Positions 35,555-43,627 are shown, counted from the stretch's first letter. The stretch is DNA of 64,000 nucleotides from Dyella sp. RRB7 (GCF_022761115.1 NZ_JAKWJS010000003.1:124001-188000), one strand, 5' to 3'. Notes: a model not told the origin generated them from the sequence alone. Numbers and translations are program-made.

Positions 35555-35859
35555 GCCGCTCGTCCAGCGCCCACATGCCCAAGAACTGGCGCGATCGGTT
35601 GCCCGACGTGGCTACCTATTACGCTCGGCACGTCCAGAACCTCAGCAAGCCCAACGCGACAGGCTGGGCCACGGGCGCATGCCCCTTCCACGTCGACCGG
35701 AATGCCAGCCTGTCCGTGCACGTCGCAGGCGATCGAGGCCACTGGCGGTGCAGCGCTTCGTGCGGTGGTGGCGACCTCGTGGGCTTCCACATGCGCCTGC
35801 ACCGCATGGACTTCAAAACTGCTGTCCGGGACCTGGTTGGACTGGGAGTAGCCGCATGA
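35551..35859 (+). CDS. CHC2 zinc-finger primase-like protein
   Basis: 102 aa, consisting mainly of a CHC2-type zinc finger: GACPFHVDRNASLSV (C44, H47) and HWRCSASCGGGDLVGFH (C67, C71). This is the DNA-recognising domain of DnaG-type primases without a Toprim domain. The next gene carries a second zinc-finger protein, so primase function may be split between genes. Confidence 0.82.
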   Translation: MSRSSSAHMPKNWRDRLPDVATYYARHVQNLSKPNATGWATGACPFHVDRNASLSVHVAGDRGHWRCSASCGGGDLVGFHMRLHRMDFKTAVRDLVGLGVAA

Positions 35860-36326
35860 GTGCCCTACGCAGCCAAGCCTCCTACAACCCGATCGATGTC
35901 CTGCTGCCGCGCCTGGATGGTTTGATGCAGACCGGCAAAGGCTGGCGCGCACGCTGTCCATCGCACGGCGGCAAAACGCGCACCCTCTCGATCTGCGAGG
36001 GCAATGACGGACGCCTTCTGCTGCACTGCTTCGCTGGGTGTCAGGTGATCGATGTGCTCACCGCCATCGGCCTCGATGTTGGCGACCTCTTCATCCGGCG
36101 CGATCTGCGCACGATGACACCGCAACAGCAGCGTGAACTGCAGCAGGCCGCGCGCATCCCGAAATGGTCGTCTGCCGTCGACGTGCTCTCGATAGAAGCG
36201 TCCATTTTGCTGATCGCAGCTACTCAGCTTGGCGAAGGTCAGTCGCTCCACGCAGAGGATCTGAGCCGCCTGAGGATGGCTGCGATGCGCATCTTCGACG
36301 CCCAGGAGGTGCTCCGTGCACGCTGA
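35856..36326 (+). CDS. Second zinc-finger primase-associated protein
   Basis: 156 aa. Zn motif CPSHGGK (C34, H37) and LLLHCFAGCQVIDVL (C58, C62), as in the N-terminal domains of phage primase/helicase proteins. The C-terminal helical region (SIEASILLIAATQL and following) is separate. No Toprim or polymerase domain. Coupled to the CHC2 gene by ATGA and overlapping the helicase gene by 11 nt. Confidence 0.78.
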   Translation: MSALRSQASYNPIDVLLPRLDGLMQTGKGWRARCPSHGGKTRTLSICEGNDGRLLLHCFAGCQVIDVLTAIGLDVGDLFIRRDLRTMTPQQQRELQQAARIPKWSSAVDVLSIEASILLIAATQLGEGQSLHAEDLSRLRMAAMRIFDAQEVLRAR

Positions 36327-37698
36327 CACCAATGCTACGCATGCGGACTTCGATGCATATGCCGACGGCCACGCGGATCACTCCCGGATGCACCTGGTGA
36401 CACAGGACGTCATCGAGGACGACACCCCACCGGAACGCCCGCTAGCGGCGGCGATGGCGCGCGCGATGCGGCCCTTCACTGCAGATGAGCTGGAGAATGC
36501 CCAAGGAGCTCACCCGCACGCCTTCATGGCAGGAGACGCTGGCCTATTCCCGATCGGGGAAGTGGCCGTCGTGGCCGCCCCGGGGCGTGAGGGCAAGACC
36601 TTTGCCCTCATGGCGATCGCTGCAGCCTACGCCCGCGGGAAGCGCCTCCATGGACTTACACCGGTGCCTGACCAGCAGGCAATCATCTACAGCGCGGAAG
36701 ACGACCGGGTGCAGTACGCCCGCAAACTCGCGGCTCTGCGCTGGAAGCACGGCGAGGTCACAGACGGTGCTACCTGGTGGGAACACATCATCGTCCCCGA
36801 TCTTGAGAGTCCCGAGCTCGTGGAGTGGCGCGAACTGGTCAAGGTCATGGATCGACGCCCCTGCGCCGGGCCGGCCGTGAACGCGATCATCAATGCGCTG
36901 CAGCCGTCGATGAACTCTTCGGTGCCGCCCGGCCTGCTGATCTTCGAGACCGCCAGCACGCTCAATGAGGCGGACGAGGACAATGCTGGGCTGAAGGTAC
37001 TGGTGGGTGCACTGAAGAAGATCGCCAAGGCACTCGACGTCGCGGTCGTGCTCGTCCATCACACCAGCCAGGCCGCAGGCTCCAACCTCTCCACCCTCAG
37101 CATCGGCACCGCCGATATCCGAGGCGCCACCGCGCTGGTGTACAACGCGCGGCAATGCTTCCTCCTGGTCAACCTGGGCAGCGACGACAATCCGCACCCG
37201 GACGCCGATGCCAGAACGTTGCTGCGGAAGATGGTGTCGCCCGGAGTTCCTACACGCGTCTCTGCCCTGATTTGCCTGGACAGCAGCAAGGCCCTCGACC
37301 CTCCCCCGATCTATCTCCGATGGATATCCACGCCGTACGGGCCGGCACTCGAGGAGATCACGCCGCCGGCATCACTGAGCGGTCTGCGCTGGCGCAAAGT
37401 GCTCGCCGCGCTCAACGGGAAGCGTGCAGAGGTTCGCGAGGACGCCAAGGGCGCCAAGGAGCAGGCGAAGGTCGCGGAAGCCGTGGCGGCCGTCAGGAAG
37501 CTCAACAGCAAGGATGTTCCCGCCAGCGCCAAACAAGTGTCGCTCGCTGCCGGGCATACCAAAGCCTGGGCGAAGCCTTACCTCGACTTGGCCGAGGAAC
37601 AGGGCCTGGTCACCACGTCCATGGCAAAGATCGCCAACACCGGTAGCGACACCGTTGTGTATCACGCAAAGCAGTGGGCAGATGGAGATAGCGAGTGA
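36316..37698 (+). CDS. RepA-like AAA/RecA-fold replicative helicase
   Basis: 460-aa ATPase, GTG start. Walker A is APGREGKTF (about residues 88-96), Walker B LLIFETASTLNE, and a further conserved HHTSQAAG (sensor-like) and RGATALVYNARQ. This is the AAA_25/RepA family used by plasmids such as RSF1010 and by many phages. The C-terminal 130 residues are helical with a probable winged HTH (KDVPASAKQVSLAAGHTKAW). It ends the coupled operon and is followed by iterons, consistent with a replication initiator or helicase. Confidence 0.82.
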   Translation: MHADTNATHADFDAYADGHADHSRMHLVTQDVIEDDTPPERPLAAAMARAMRPFTADELENAQGAHPHAFMAGDAGLFPIGEVAVVAAPGREGKTFALMAIAAAYARGKRLHGLTPVPDQQAIIYSAEDDRVQYARKLAALRWKHGEVTDGATWWEHIIVPDLESPELVEWRELVKVMDRRPCAGPAVNAIINALQPSMNSSVPPGLLIFETASTLNEADEDNAGLKVLVGALKKIAKALDVAVVLVHHTSQAAGSNLSTLSIGTADIRGATALVYNARQCFLLVNLGSDDNPHPDADARTLLRKMVSPGVPTRVSALICLDSSKALDPPPIYLRWISTPYGPALEEITPPASLSGLRWRKVLAALNGKRAEVREDAKGAKEQAKVAEAVAAVRKLNSKDVPASAKQVSLAAGHTKAWAKPYLDLAEEQGLVTTSMAKIANTGSDTVVYHAKQWADGDSE

Positions 37699-38011
37699 AT
37701 CTGCCTAGTGCTCTCACAAACCGCATAACCAAGCGCCCTGGACTAGGCAGACGACTAGGCAGATTGTTTTCTGCTCACTGCTACAGGAAGGGACGAGGCG
37801 GAAAAGGTGCGCCTGCAAGGGCACTTTCCGTCCGTTCCTCCGCACCTGTACGACTGGGTGGTAGGCAGATTTCTATAGGGGTGTGGGGGATCTGCCTACC
37901 CAGTCAGGGGCGCCTTCGGCATCCACTCCTGCGCTGCATTTCACGACTCGAACGACATACCCAGACGGCGGCGGCCATCGGGACGCAGCCAATCATCTAC
38001 GGAGCCACTTC
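37699..38011. other. 313-nt non-coding region with iterons, putative origin
   Basis: Lies between the helicase and the tape-measure gene. A short open frame crosses it but has no ribosome-binding site or family-like composition. It holds five copies of TAGGCAGA (see repeat entry). Before the next gene lies CGGAG as ribosome-binding site. It may be both the origin and the scar of lost morphogenesis genes. Confidence 0.55.
37700..37899. repeat. Five iterons of TAGGCAGA, both orientations
   Basis: Copies at 37700-37707 (minus), 37744-37751 (plus), 37756-37763 (plus), 37863-37870 or nearby (plus) and 37891-37898 (minus). The flanking base often extends the match to CTAGGCAGA. By chance an 8-mer would rarely occur even once in 200 bp. 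Iterons next to RepA-type helicases usually mark an origin or autoregulatory operator. Confidence 0.75.
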
Positions 38012-40033
38012 ATGACCACCGTTGTGGAAGCGCTGTTCATCACGCTCGGGCTCGACACCCGGGACTTTGACAAGAAGAAGGAAGGCGTCACCACGTCACT
38101 GACGAAGCTGGGCGAGGCCTCGGACAAACAGACTAAGACCATTACCGAGAGCGGTAAGAAGGCGGCCAATGCCTTCTCCATGCTCAAGATCGAGGTGCTT
38201 GGCGCGCTGGCGGCCTTCGGCATGACCACCAGCTTCAAGGACTTCATCACCACCAACATCAACGGGCAGGCGGCGCTCGGCCGCCTCTCGGCGAACCTCG
38301 GCATGTCTACGCAGAAACTCGAGGCGTGGAAGCTGGCGGCGAAGGAAATGGGCCAGTCCGGCGAGGACGCCGTCGGCGCGCTACAGTCGGTGGCTAAGGG
38401 CGTGGCAGAGGCGCGCATTACCGGGCACTCGGCGCTGACCGATGCTTCCCGACGCTTCGGCTTCGCGATCGACACCAAGGACAACGAGCAGACGCTGATC
38501 AACATAAGCCGGCGCATGGCGCAAACCCATGACCGGCAGCAGGCGCTGATGATCGCCGAGGCCGCCGGCGTTGGGAACATCGCCAACCTGCTCCTGCAAG
38601 GTCCGGACAAGCTCCAGGCGCAGCTCGCGCACACCATGAGCCTGACGGGCGCGGCCACCAAGGAAAGCACGGAGCAGGCGGCCAAGCTTCAGGCGCAATG
38701 GGCGGACCTGCAGGAACGCTTCCAGCAGGTCGGTGAGCGCGTCTTTGCGCGACTTGAGCCGGTGCTCGCCCGGCTCGGTGAACGCCTGGCCAACTGGCTG
38801 GACAAGGTGGATTGGCAGAAGGTCATCGATGGCATCAGTCGGTTCATCGACAAGGTCAACGAGGTGGTCAAGGAGATGGGCGGGTGGAAGACTATCGCCG
38901 AGATCCTCGGCGGCGTGCTGGCGCTGAAGCTCTTGTCTCCCCTATTAAATCTGGTCGGCGTCTTCGGCCGGCTGATTCCCTTGCTCGGCTCCGCCACCGC
39001 CGGCGCCACCGCAATGGCCGGGGCCTTCTCGACGATCGGCGCTACGGTTGGCCTGGCGGCCGCAGCCTTCGCTGGCTGGAAGCTGGGCGAATGGATCTCC
39101 AACAACATGTCCCCGCAGCTGCAAGAACAGGTCGGCCGATTCACGGCCACCCTGGCAGCACTGGCGGGGGACAAGGATGCGCAACAAGCCATCAACCAGG
39201 AGAAGAAGTCCAGCGCAATCGACGCAGCGCGTAACGACCCAAACGTCAGCGACGATGTGAAGCGGGCCGCGGCGGGAAAGTCGAGCCTGAGCGATCCGGC
39301 CATCATCCGTCTCCTGGCCATGCACGAGCGAGCACGAGCCAAGGCATCTGGGCAGCCTGAGGCGGGTCCACTGATCGGCTCGGACTTCATGGGCAAGTTC
39401 GACCCGATGCATTCGCGCACCTTCACGGGGCCAAATGGCAACGCCACGTTGTTCGGCATGCTGGAGAACAAGTATGGCTTGCCGGCGGGAATGCTGGCCA
39501 AGAAGTTCGAGACGGAATCGGGCAATGGCACGCACCTTATCTCTAGAGCTGGCGCGCTCGGACCCATGCAGTTCATGCCGGCGACAGCAACAGAGTTCGG
39601 CCTGACCACCGGCCTCAATGGCACGGTCATGGACTTGGACAAGAGCGCAGAAGCCGCAGCGAAGTACATGGCACAGCTCCACAAGCAGTTCGGCGACTGG
39701 GACAAGGCACAGGCGGCCTACAACTGGGGCGGTAGCAACCTCAGCAGGGCGATCGCTGCGTACGGCGACAAGTGGCTGGAGCACGCGCCATCCGAGACGC
39801 AGGCCTACGTCAACAAGGGCTATCTGAAGTCGGTGCCGATGTCGCCTCAGACGCCGGCCATGTCGGCCGCGCAGCGCTCGGGCGGCAACACGGACAACAG
39901 CAGCTCAGTGTCGATTGGCACGCTCAACGTGAACGCGCCGAAAGCGACTGACGCCAATGGTGTCGCCAAGGGCATGCAGTCTGCACTGCGCTCGAACTCA
40001 CTCGTTAACCCCTTCACCAAGGGGCTTACCTGA
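38012..40033 (+). CDS. Phage tail tape-measure protein with lytic transglycosylase domain
   Basis: 673 aa, starting MTTVVEALFITLGLDTRDFD. The long helical body (LTKLGEASDKQTKTITESGK and onward) and two central hydrophobic stretches (TIAEILGGVLALKLLSPLLN; GATVGLAAAAFAGWKLGEWI) are tape-measure features. Residues about 470-620 form an SLT transglycosylase domain: catalytic E502 in KKFETESGNG, GALGPMQFMPATATEFG and AQAAYNWGGSNLSRAIAAYG. It would set tail length and locally open peptidoglycan. It stands without upstream tail-tube or sheath genes. Confidence 0.85.
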   Translation: MTTVVEALFITLGLDTRDFDKKKEGVTTSLTKLGEASDKQTKTITESGKKAANAFSMLKIEVLGALAAFGMTTSFKDFITTNINGQAALGRLSANLGMSTQKLEAWKLAAKEMGQSGEDAVGALQSVAKGVAEARITGHSALTDASRRFGFAIDTKDNEQTLINISRRMAQTHDRQQALMIAEAAGVGNIANLLLQGPDKLQAQLAHTMSLTGAATKESTEQAAKLQAQWADLQERFQQVGERVFARLEPVLARLGERLANWLDKVDWQKVIDGISRFIDKVNEVVKEMGGWKTIAEILGGVLALKLLSPLLNLVGVFGRLIPLLGSATAGATAMAGAFSTIGATVGLAAAAFAGWKLGEWISNNMSPQLQEQVGRFTATLAALAGDKDAQQAINQEKKSSAIDAARNDPNVSDDVKRAAAGKSSLSDPAIIRLLAMHERARAKASGQPEAGPLIGSDFMGKFDPMHSRTFTGPNGNATLFGMLENKYGLPAGMLAKKFETESGNGTHLISRAGALGPMQFMPATATEFGLTTGLNGTVMDLDKSAEAAAKYMAQLHKQFGDWDKAQAAYNWGGSNLSRAIAAYGDKWLEHAPSETQAYVNKGYLKSVPMSPQTPAMSAAQRSGGNTDNSSSVSIGTLNVNAPKATDANGVAKGMQSALRSNSLVNPFTKGLT

Positions 40034-40122
40034 TATGCGGGTCCCCCACTCGCTTTCTTCGCGCCAGATAGACGATTCGCGCCCGTCCACGCATCTGCCC
40101 GCCATCAACAGGAACTGACCTC

Positions 40123-41055
40123 ATGAGCTTCACCAAGCGAAACCTCACCTTTGAGATCCAACTCAATAAGGGTCCCGATTTCAAGCCAGGAGAGGACATC
40201 CCACTGACCTTCGACAACGGCGCCACGAAACTCTCTCTTTTAGGCTTGCGCAGCCGCGTGACGGCACAGTCCTGCATTGGTGGCGACGTCGCATATGCCG
40301 GGCGCGCCCTTATCCAGATCTGGGGTATGAAGCCCGCGGACATGGCGAAGCTGTCCACCGTGGGTTTTGACCAGGCCAAGATTGGCTGGAACAACATCAA
40401 GATATTTGCTTCCGATGATGGATCTCTGGCGCCGTCCACTGTTTTCGACGGCGGGATCTTCGACGCCCGGATCAACTACAACGCCATGCCGGACGTCTCG
40501 CTCGAGCTGGAATGCTGGTCTTCGATGAACGAACAAATTCAGGCCATTCCCGGAACCAGCGCGCCTGGCGCTTCTGACGTAGCAGCCATGCTTCGTGGCA
40601 TCAGCGCCGCCTGCGTTCCACCGCTGGACTTCCTCGGCCCGGGCACCGATGCAGTGCTGGCTAACCATGCGGTCGGAGGCTCGCCCGCAGACCAGATCGA
40701 GGACATCTGCATAGCCGCCGGCATCTGCTACACGCTACAGGGCGGCAAGCTAACGGTATGGCCTAAAGAGCAAGCCATCGATGACTTGGTTATAACGACA
40801 GGCCCCGGCATGGGGTTGGTCGGGTTTCCGGAGTACAGGAGGCGCGCCATCGACATCACAATGGAGTTCAATCCCCAGGTCCAGCTCGGTCGACAGATCA
40901 CCATCAACACCGCGCCACACGTCCCCTCCGTTCCAGGCCTGCCCGGTACCTTCTGGCTGAACATTGTGGAGCATGACCTGTCCTGCGAGCTTCCCGATGG
41001 CCCGTGGTTTACCCATGCCACTGTCAGCGATCGGCAGATCGTGGGGAGGGTGTGA
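40123..41055 (+). CDS. Phage baseplate hub-like protein
   Basis: 310 aa, starting MSFTKRNLTFEIQLNKGPDF. It contains VTAQSCIGGDVAYAGRALIQ, typical of hub proteins that precede Gp138 spikes in contractile-tail phages, and a later domain with YTLQGGKLTVWPK (LysM/hub-like) and NEQIQAIPGTSAP. Overlaps the spike gene by 1 base (stop and ATG adjoin). The identification rests on order and motif style. Confidence 0.68.
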   Translation: MSFTKRNLTFEIQLNKGPDFKPGEDIPLTFDNGATKLSLLGLRSRVTAQSCIGGDVAYAGRALIQIWGMKPADMAKLSTVGFDQAKIGWNNIKIFASDDGSLAPSTVFDGGIFDARINYNAMPDVSLELECWSSMNEQIQAIPGTSAPGASDVAAMLRGISAACVPPLDFLGPGTDAVLANHAVGGSPADQIEDICIAAGICYTLQGGKLTVWPKEQAIDDLVITTGPGMGLVGFPEYRRRAIDITMEFNPQVQLGRQITINTAPHVPSVPGLPGTFWLNIVEHDLSCELPDGPWFTHATVSDRQIVGRV

Positions 41056-41801
41056 TGTCGGACAACAACGTCTTTTCCAACCTGGCTGCGTCAGGAAATG
41101 AGGCCGGCCAGTGGTCGTTCGCTTTCCGCGCCGCCATGGCGAAGATCCGCACCTGCATGCCAGTCCAGGTCATGGCCGTGCATGGTGGCGGCCTGGGTCC
41201 GGTAGGACGCGTCGACGTGCAGCCGCTGGTGCAGCAGACCGATAGCGCTGGCAACGTCGTATCGCTGCCGGTGCTATATGGGTTGCCCTATCTGCGCTGG
41301 CAGGGTGGTCAGAGTGCGGTGATTCTTGATCCTGCAGTGGGTGACGTCGGCCTGATGTGCTCTGCGGACCGCGATGTGTCTGCGGTCGTGGCCACGGCCA
41401 AGCTCTCGCCGCCCGGGTCCAATCGCCGCTTCAGCCTTGCCGATGGCTTCTACGTCGGTGCCACGCTCAATGGCGCACCCACGCAGTACCTGCAATTCGA
41501 TCCCGCCGACGGCGTGACGCTGAACTCGCCGATGGCTATCAAAGCCCAGATCGGTACCGACGCGGACGCCGCGCGCCTGGTCATGAACGCCTTAGGCCTC
41601 GTGCTTAGCTTCGGCGGCCACTCCATCACGATCAACAGCAGCGGCATTGCGATTTCCGGTGCGGTGATAGGCGACAGCTCGGCCACGTTCCAAGGCGAAG
41701 GCACGTTCAACGGTGGCCACACAGTTTCGCAGCATGAACATCCCGTCTCTGGTGTTCAGACCGGCTCGTCCACCGTCACCTCGCAGAAGCCGACAGGGTG
41801 A
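41055..41801 (+). CDS. Gp138-type baseplate spike protein
   Basis: 248 aa. The N-terminal domain MPVQVMAVHGGGLGPVGRVD, followed by YGLPYLRWQGGQSAVILDPA, matches the Gp138 N-terminal OB-like fold of membrane-piercing spikes. A repeated beta-helix tail follows, ending HTVSQHEHPVSGVQTG; such HxH tips bind a metal ion at the apex of the spike. It is the last tail gene present. Confidence 0.82.
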   Translation: MSDNNVFSNLAASGNEAGQWSFAFRAAMAKIRTCMPVQVMAVHGGGLGPVGRVDVQPLVQQTDSAGNVVSLPVLYGLPYLRWQGGQSAVILDPAVGDVGLMCSADRDVSAVVATAKLSPPGSNRRFSLADGFYVGATLNGAPTQYLQFDPADGVTLNSPMAIKAQIGTDADAARLVMNALGLVLSFGGHSITINSSGIAISGAVIGDSSATFQGEGTFNGGHTVSQHEHPVSGVQTGSSTVTSQKPTG

Positions 41802-41820
41802 CTGGCCAGGCATGCCGACG

Positions 41821-41975
41821 ATGATCCCCGACATCGCGCACGCGCGCGAAGACCTGGGGAAGGATGGAAGGCGCCATGATTACTCACATCGCGCGTACGC
41901 GCGTGCGCGCGAGCTTCCGTATAAAGGGAGGCCGCATGACTTTCCGCATCGCGCACGCGCGCGCGGGAACCGCCG
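41821..41975 (+). repeat. Three tandem imperfect repeats with repeated start codons and CG-alternating cores
   Basis: Units begin at ATG 41821, 41876 and 41936 (spacing 55 and 60 nt). Each has ATGAy, about 6 bases, then CATCGCGC and an alternating CGCGCG run, and the second and third are preceded by Shine-Dalgarno-like GGAAGGCGCC or GGGAGGCCGC. The units would encode short Arg/His/Ala-rich peptides. Confidence 0.65.
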
Positions 41976-42025
41976 CACCTGAGCTATTTGGAGCAATCAG
42001 CTACGCTCGTACAGCCGGAGGTTGA
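41876..42025 (+). CDS. Possible 49-aa peptide from the tandem repeats
   Basis: Reads MITHIARTRVRASFRIKGGR, then MTFRIAHARAGTAAP and ends YARTAGG. GGAAGG precedes the ATG. It starts in the second repeat and an internal ATG at 41936 begins the third. A companion frame starting at 41812 gives another basic peptide (MPTMIPDIAHARED...). No family; coding status uncertain, and it overlaps the end of the convergent zinc-ribbon gene. Confidence 0.3.
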   Translation: MITHIARTRVRASFRIKGGRMTFRIAHARAGTAAPELFGAISYARTAGG

Positions 42026-43357
42026 TGGCTGCCCGCTGGCGGCCCCTTCTCTGTCAGACGTGGGTCCGGGGTTTACAGGCGCAGGAACAGTAGACGCCAC
42101 ACCGTACTTGGCACCGTCAAACTGCAGGAGCTGGGTTCTGTCCATGCTCTCCATGGACCCGTCGTCCTTTGCGTTGACTCCAGCAGATCTAAACTCGAGG
42201 TTTGGCCAGCCTTCGTGGCTCGCCTCGATTGCATGCAGCTCCCCCTTCCAGTTGGAGCATTTGTCCTTTTCGCAATAGCCGCTCCCCGTGGCATCGGTGC
42301 TAGTCGGCCCGTTCCATACGACCGCGACGCTACCGTTCACATCTGCGATAAGGGACCCATAGCTATCCACGACACCTTGACCGATGTCCGTTGCCGATAG
42401 GAATACCGCTGGGTGACTGCCCAAAGGAAAGAGCTCGGCAGTGCCTCCGAGCTTTCCATAAGCGCCAAACGTGGTGATGGCGTCACTCCAGGAGGTCATC
42501 ACCCAATTGCCTTGCTGCTTGGTAAGCACGGCAGAACTCAAAGAAACACCACACGCGTGACAATCGCCCGAAAGCGCGTAACTGACCAAGACAAAGCGGG
42601 AACTGGACGAGCCCACTGCGTACGGCGCTGAGGTGTAGACCAACTCTGGCCTGACGGGCTTCCCATCGCCGTTCACGCCCGGAGGAAGTTGCCGCAGCAC
42701 CGCATTGGCATCGAATGGGTCTGCGACAGCGACCTGCGGGGCCGCAGGACCCTGATGCGCCCCCGTCAGTCCCGAGTCGGTTGCCGCCTTACTCTGCGCA
42801 CCAGCTGTCGGCTCCTCGTACGGAGGCCGAGAATCAGCTTGGGCCGATCCATCCGATTCCCCAACGTTCACGATGTCCATGGAGCAAACATCGCTCCATG
42901 AGGAACCCGGCGCTTCACAGGTCTTGCCCACCGCGATCGATACATCTCGCTGAGCCGTGTCGTTTGGCCATACCCGACCAGAACAAAGCGGTCCGCTGTT
43001 GGCCGAGCCGCCCGTCTGATTGACCAGCTTGACCACCACGCACTGCGACCCCGGCGTCCATCCCGTGTTGGTGAACTGGCATTGCCCGTGACCTAGGCCA
43101 TTCACTTGGCAGCGCGCCTCAACGTGTTGGCCGATCTGAAGTGCGGGAACGAAGCACACCCCAAGCACCAGGCCAATAACCAAGACCGCGAACGACGATA
43201 GGGTGATGCTCACCGAACTCGACCGCTTCTTCTCCTCCCGATCCGCAGCAACCTTGAACGAACTCGGAGTGACCGCGATCGGCCGACCACACTTCGGGCA
43301 AGCCGGAGCCGCATCGCTAACGTCAGTCCCGCAATCAGGACACTTGATCAGAGCCAT
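41984..43357 (-). CDS. Zinc-ribbon membrane protein with secreted C-terminal domain
   Basis: 457 aa on the minus strand. The N-terminus is a zinc ribbon, MALIKCPDCGTDVSDAAP with a second CPKCGRP (four Cys), then one membrane helix (SSFAVLVIGLVLGVCFVPAL, about residues 53-75), then about 380 residues probably outside the membrane with many cysteines (SQCVVVKLVNQ, GDCHACGVS, GSGYCEKDKCSNW). This topology recalls bacterial zinc-ribbon/FHA-less sensors of unknown role. It is the element's terminal cargo; its base composition is lower in GC than the flanks. Confidence 0.65.
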   Translation of the reverse strand: MALIKCPDCGTDVSDAAPACPKCGRPIAVTPSSFKVAADREEKKRSSSVSITLSSFAVLVIGLVLGVCFVPALQIGQHVEARCQVNGLGHGQCQFTNTGWTPGSQCVVVKLVNQTGGSANSGPLCSGRVWPNDTAQRDVSIAVGKTCEAPGSSWSDVCSMDIVNVGESDGSAQADSRPPYEEPTAGAQSKAATDSGLTGAHQGPAAPQVAVADPFDANAVLRQLPPGVNGDGKPVRPELVYTSAPYAVGSSSSRFVLVSYALSGDCHACGVSLSSAVLTKQQGNWVMTSWSDAITTFGAYGKLGGTAELFPLGSHPAVFLSATDIGQGVVDSYGSLIADVNGSVAVVWNGPTSTDATGSGYCEKDKCSNWKGELHAIEASHEGWPNLEFRSAGVNAKDDGSMESMDRTQLLQFDGAKYGVASTVPAPVNPGPTSDREGAASGQPSTSGCTSVADCSK

Positions 43358-43545
43358 TTTCCCTCACCCCCTGTTGGTAGAACGGTCGTTACAAATCATC
43401 CGGCATAGTCTTCATCACTGACAGCCGGCGTTCCATCCACCATTCGGGCACTCCAGTGAGGGCGTGTAGCGGCCGTTCGGGACGATGTCAGTTGGCCAAT
43501 AACTGGCACTTATTAGCTAAGTCGCGTGGCAAGCGCCAGCGCGCC

Positions 43546-43564
43546 GGGGGTATATCTGGGGGTA
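43546..43564 (+). promoter_or_regulatory. Right-end integrase arm site
   Basis: GGGGGTATATCTGGGGGTA, one mismatch to the left-end copy at 28798-28816. Presence at both ends but nowhere else seen supports an integrase or excisionase binding role. Confidence 0.6.
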
Positions 43565-43612
43565 CATCCTCGAAAGCCCTCTACAAACCTCATCAGATAA
43601 GACTTTTCGCGA

Positions 43613-43627
43613 CCTATCACCTACCAA
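43613..43627 (+). other. Putative attR, degenerate copy of the tRNA-Leu 3' end
   Basis: CCTATCACCTACCAA equals the tRNA-Leu 3' end (28658-28674) with GG deleted. It lies 49 nt right of the arm-like site. Confidence 0.45.

Larger units (their letters stand above)
28658..43627 (+). mobile_element. Integrated phage satellite-like element, about 15 kb
   Basis: Bounded by tRNA-Leu and a degenerate copy of its 3' end (43613-43627). It holds a P4-type integrase, an AlpA-like and an excisionase-like protein, a C4-RNA-like leader, an S24-type protein, a coupled primase/helicase cluster, an iteron array, three tail-tip genes and a zinc-ribbon cargo gene. No head, packaging, sheath/tube or lysis genes are seen. 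Codon use looks less extremely GC-rich than in the flanking operons. It could be a satellite that uses a helper phage or a shrunken prophage. Confidence 0.8.

Noticed and set aside
37695-38015. 106-codon frame across the iteron region
   Set aside because: No ribosome-binding site, Arg/Gly-rich without domain, and it is interrupted by the repeats that explain the sequence better.
28588-43627. Interpretation as an integrative conjugative element
   Set aside because: No relaxase, coupling protein or type IV secretion genes are present; the identifiable genes are phage-type.
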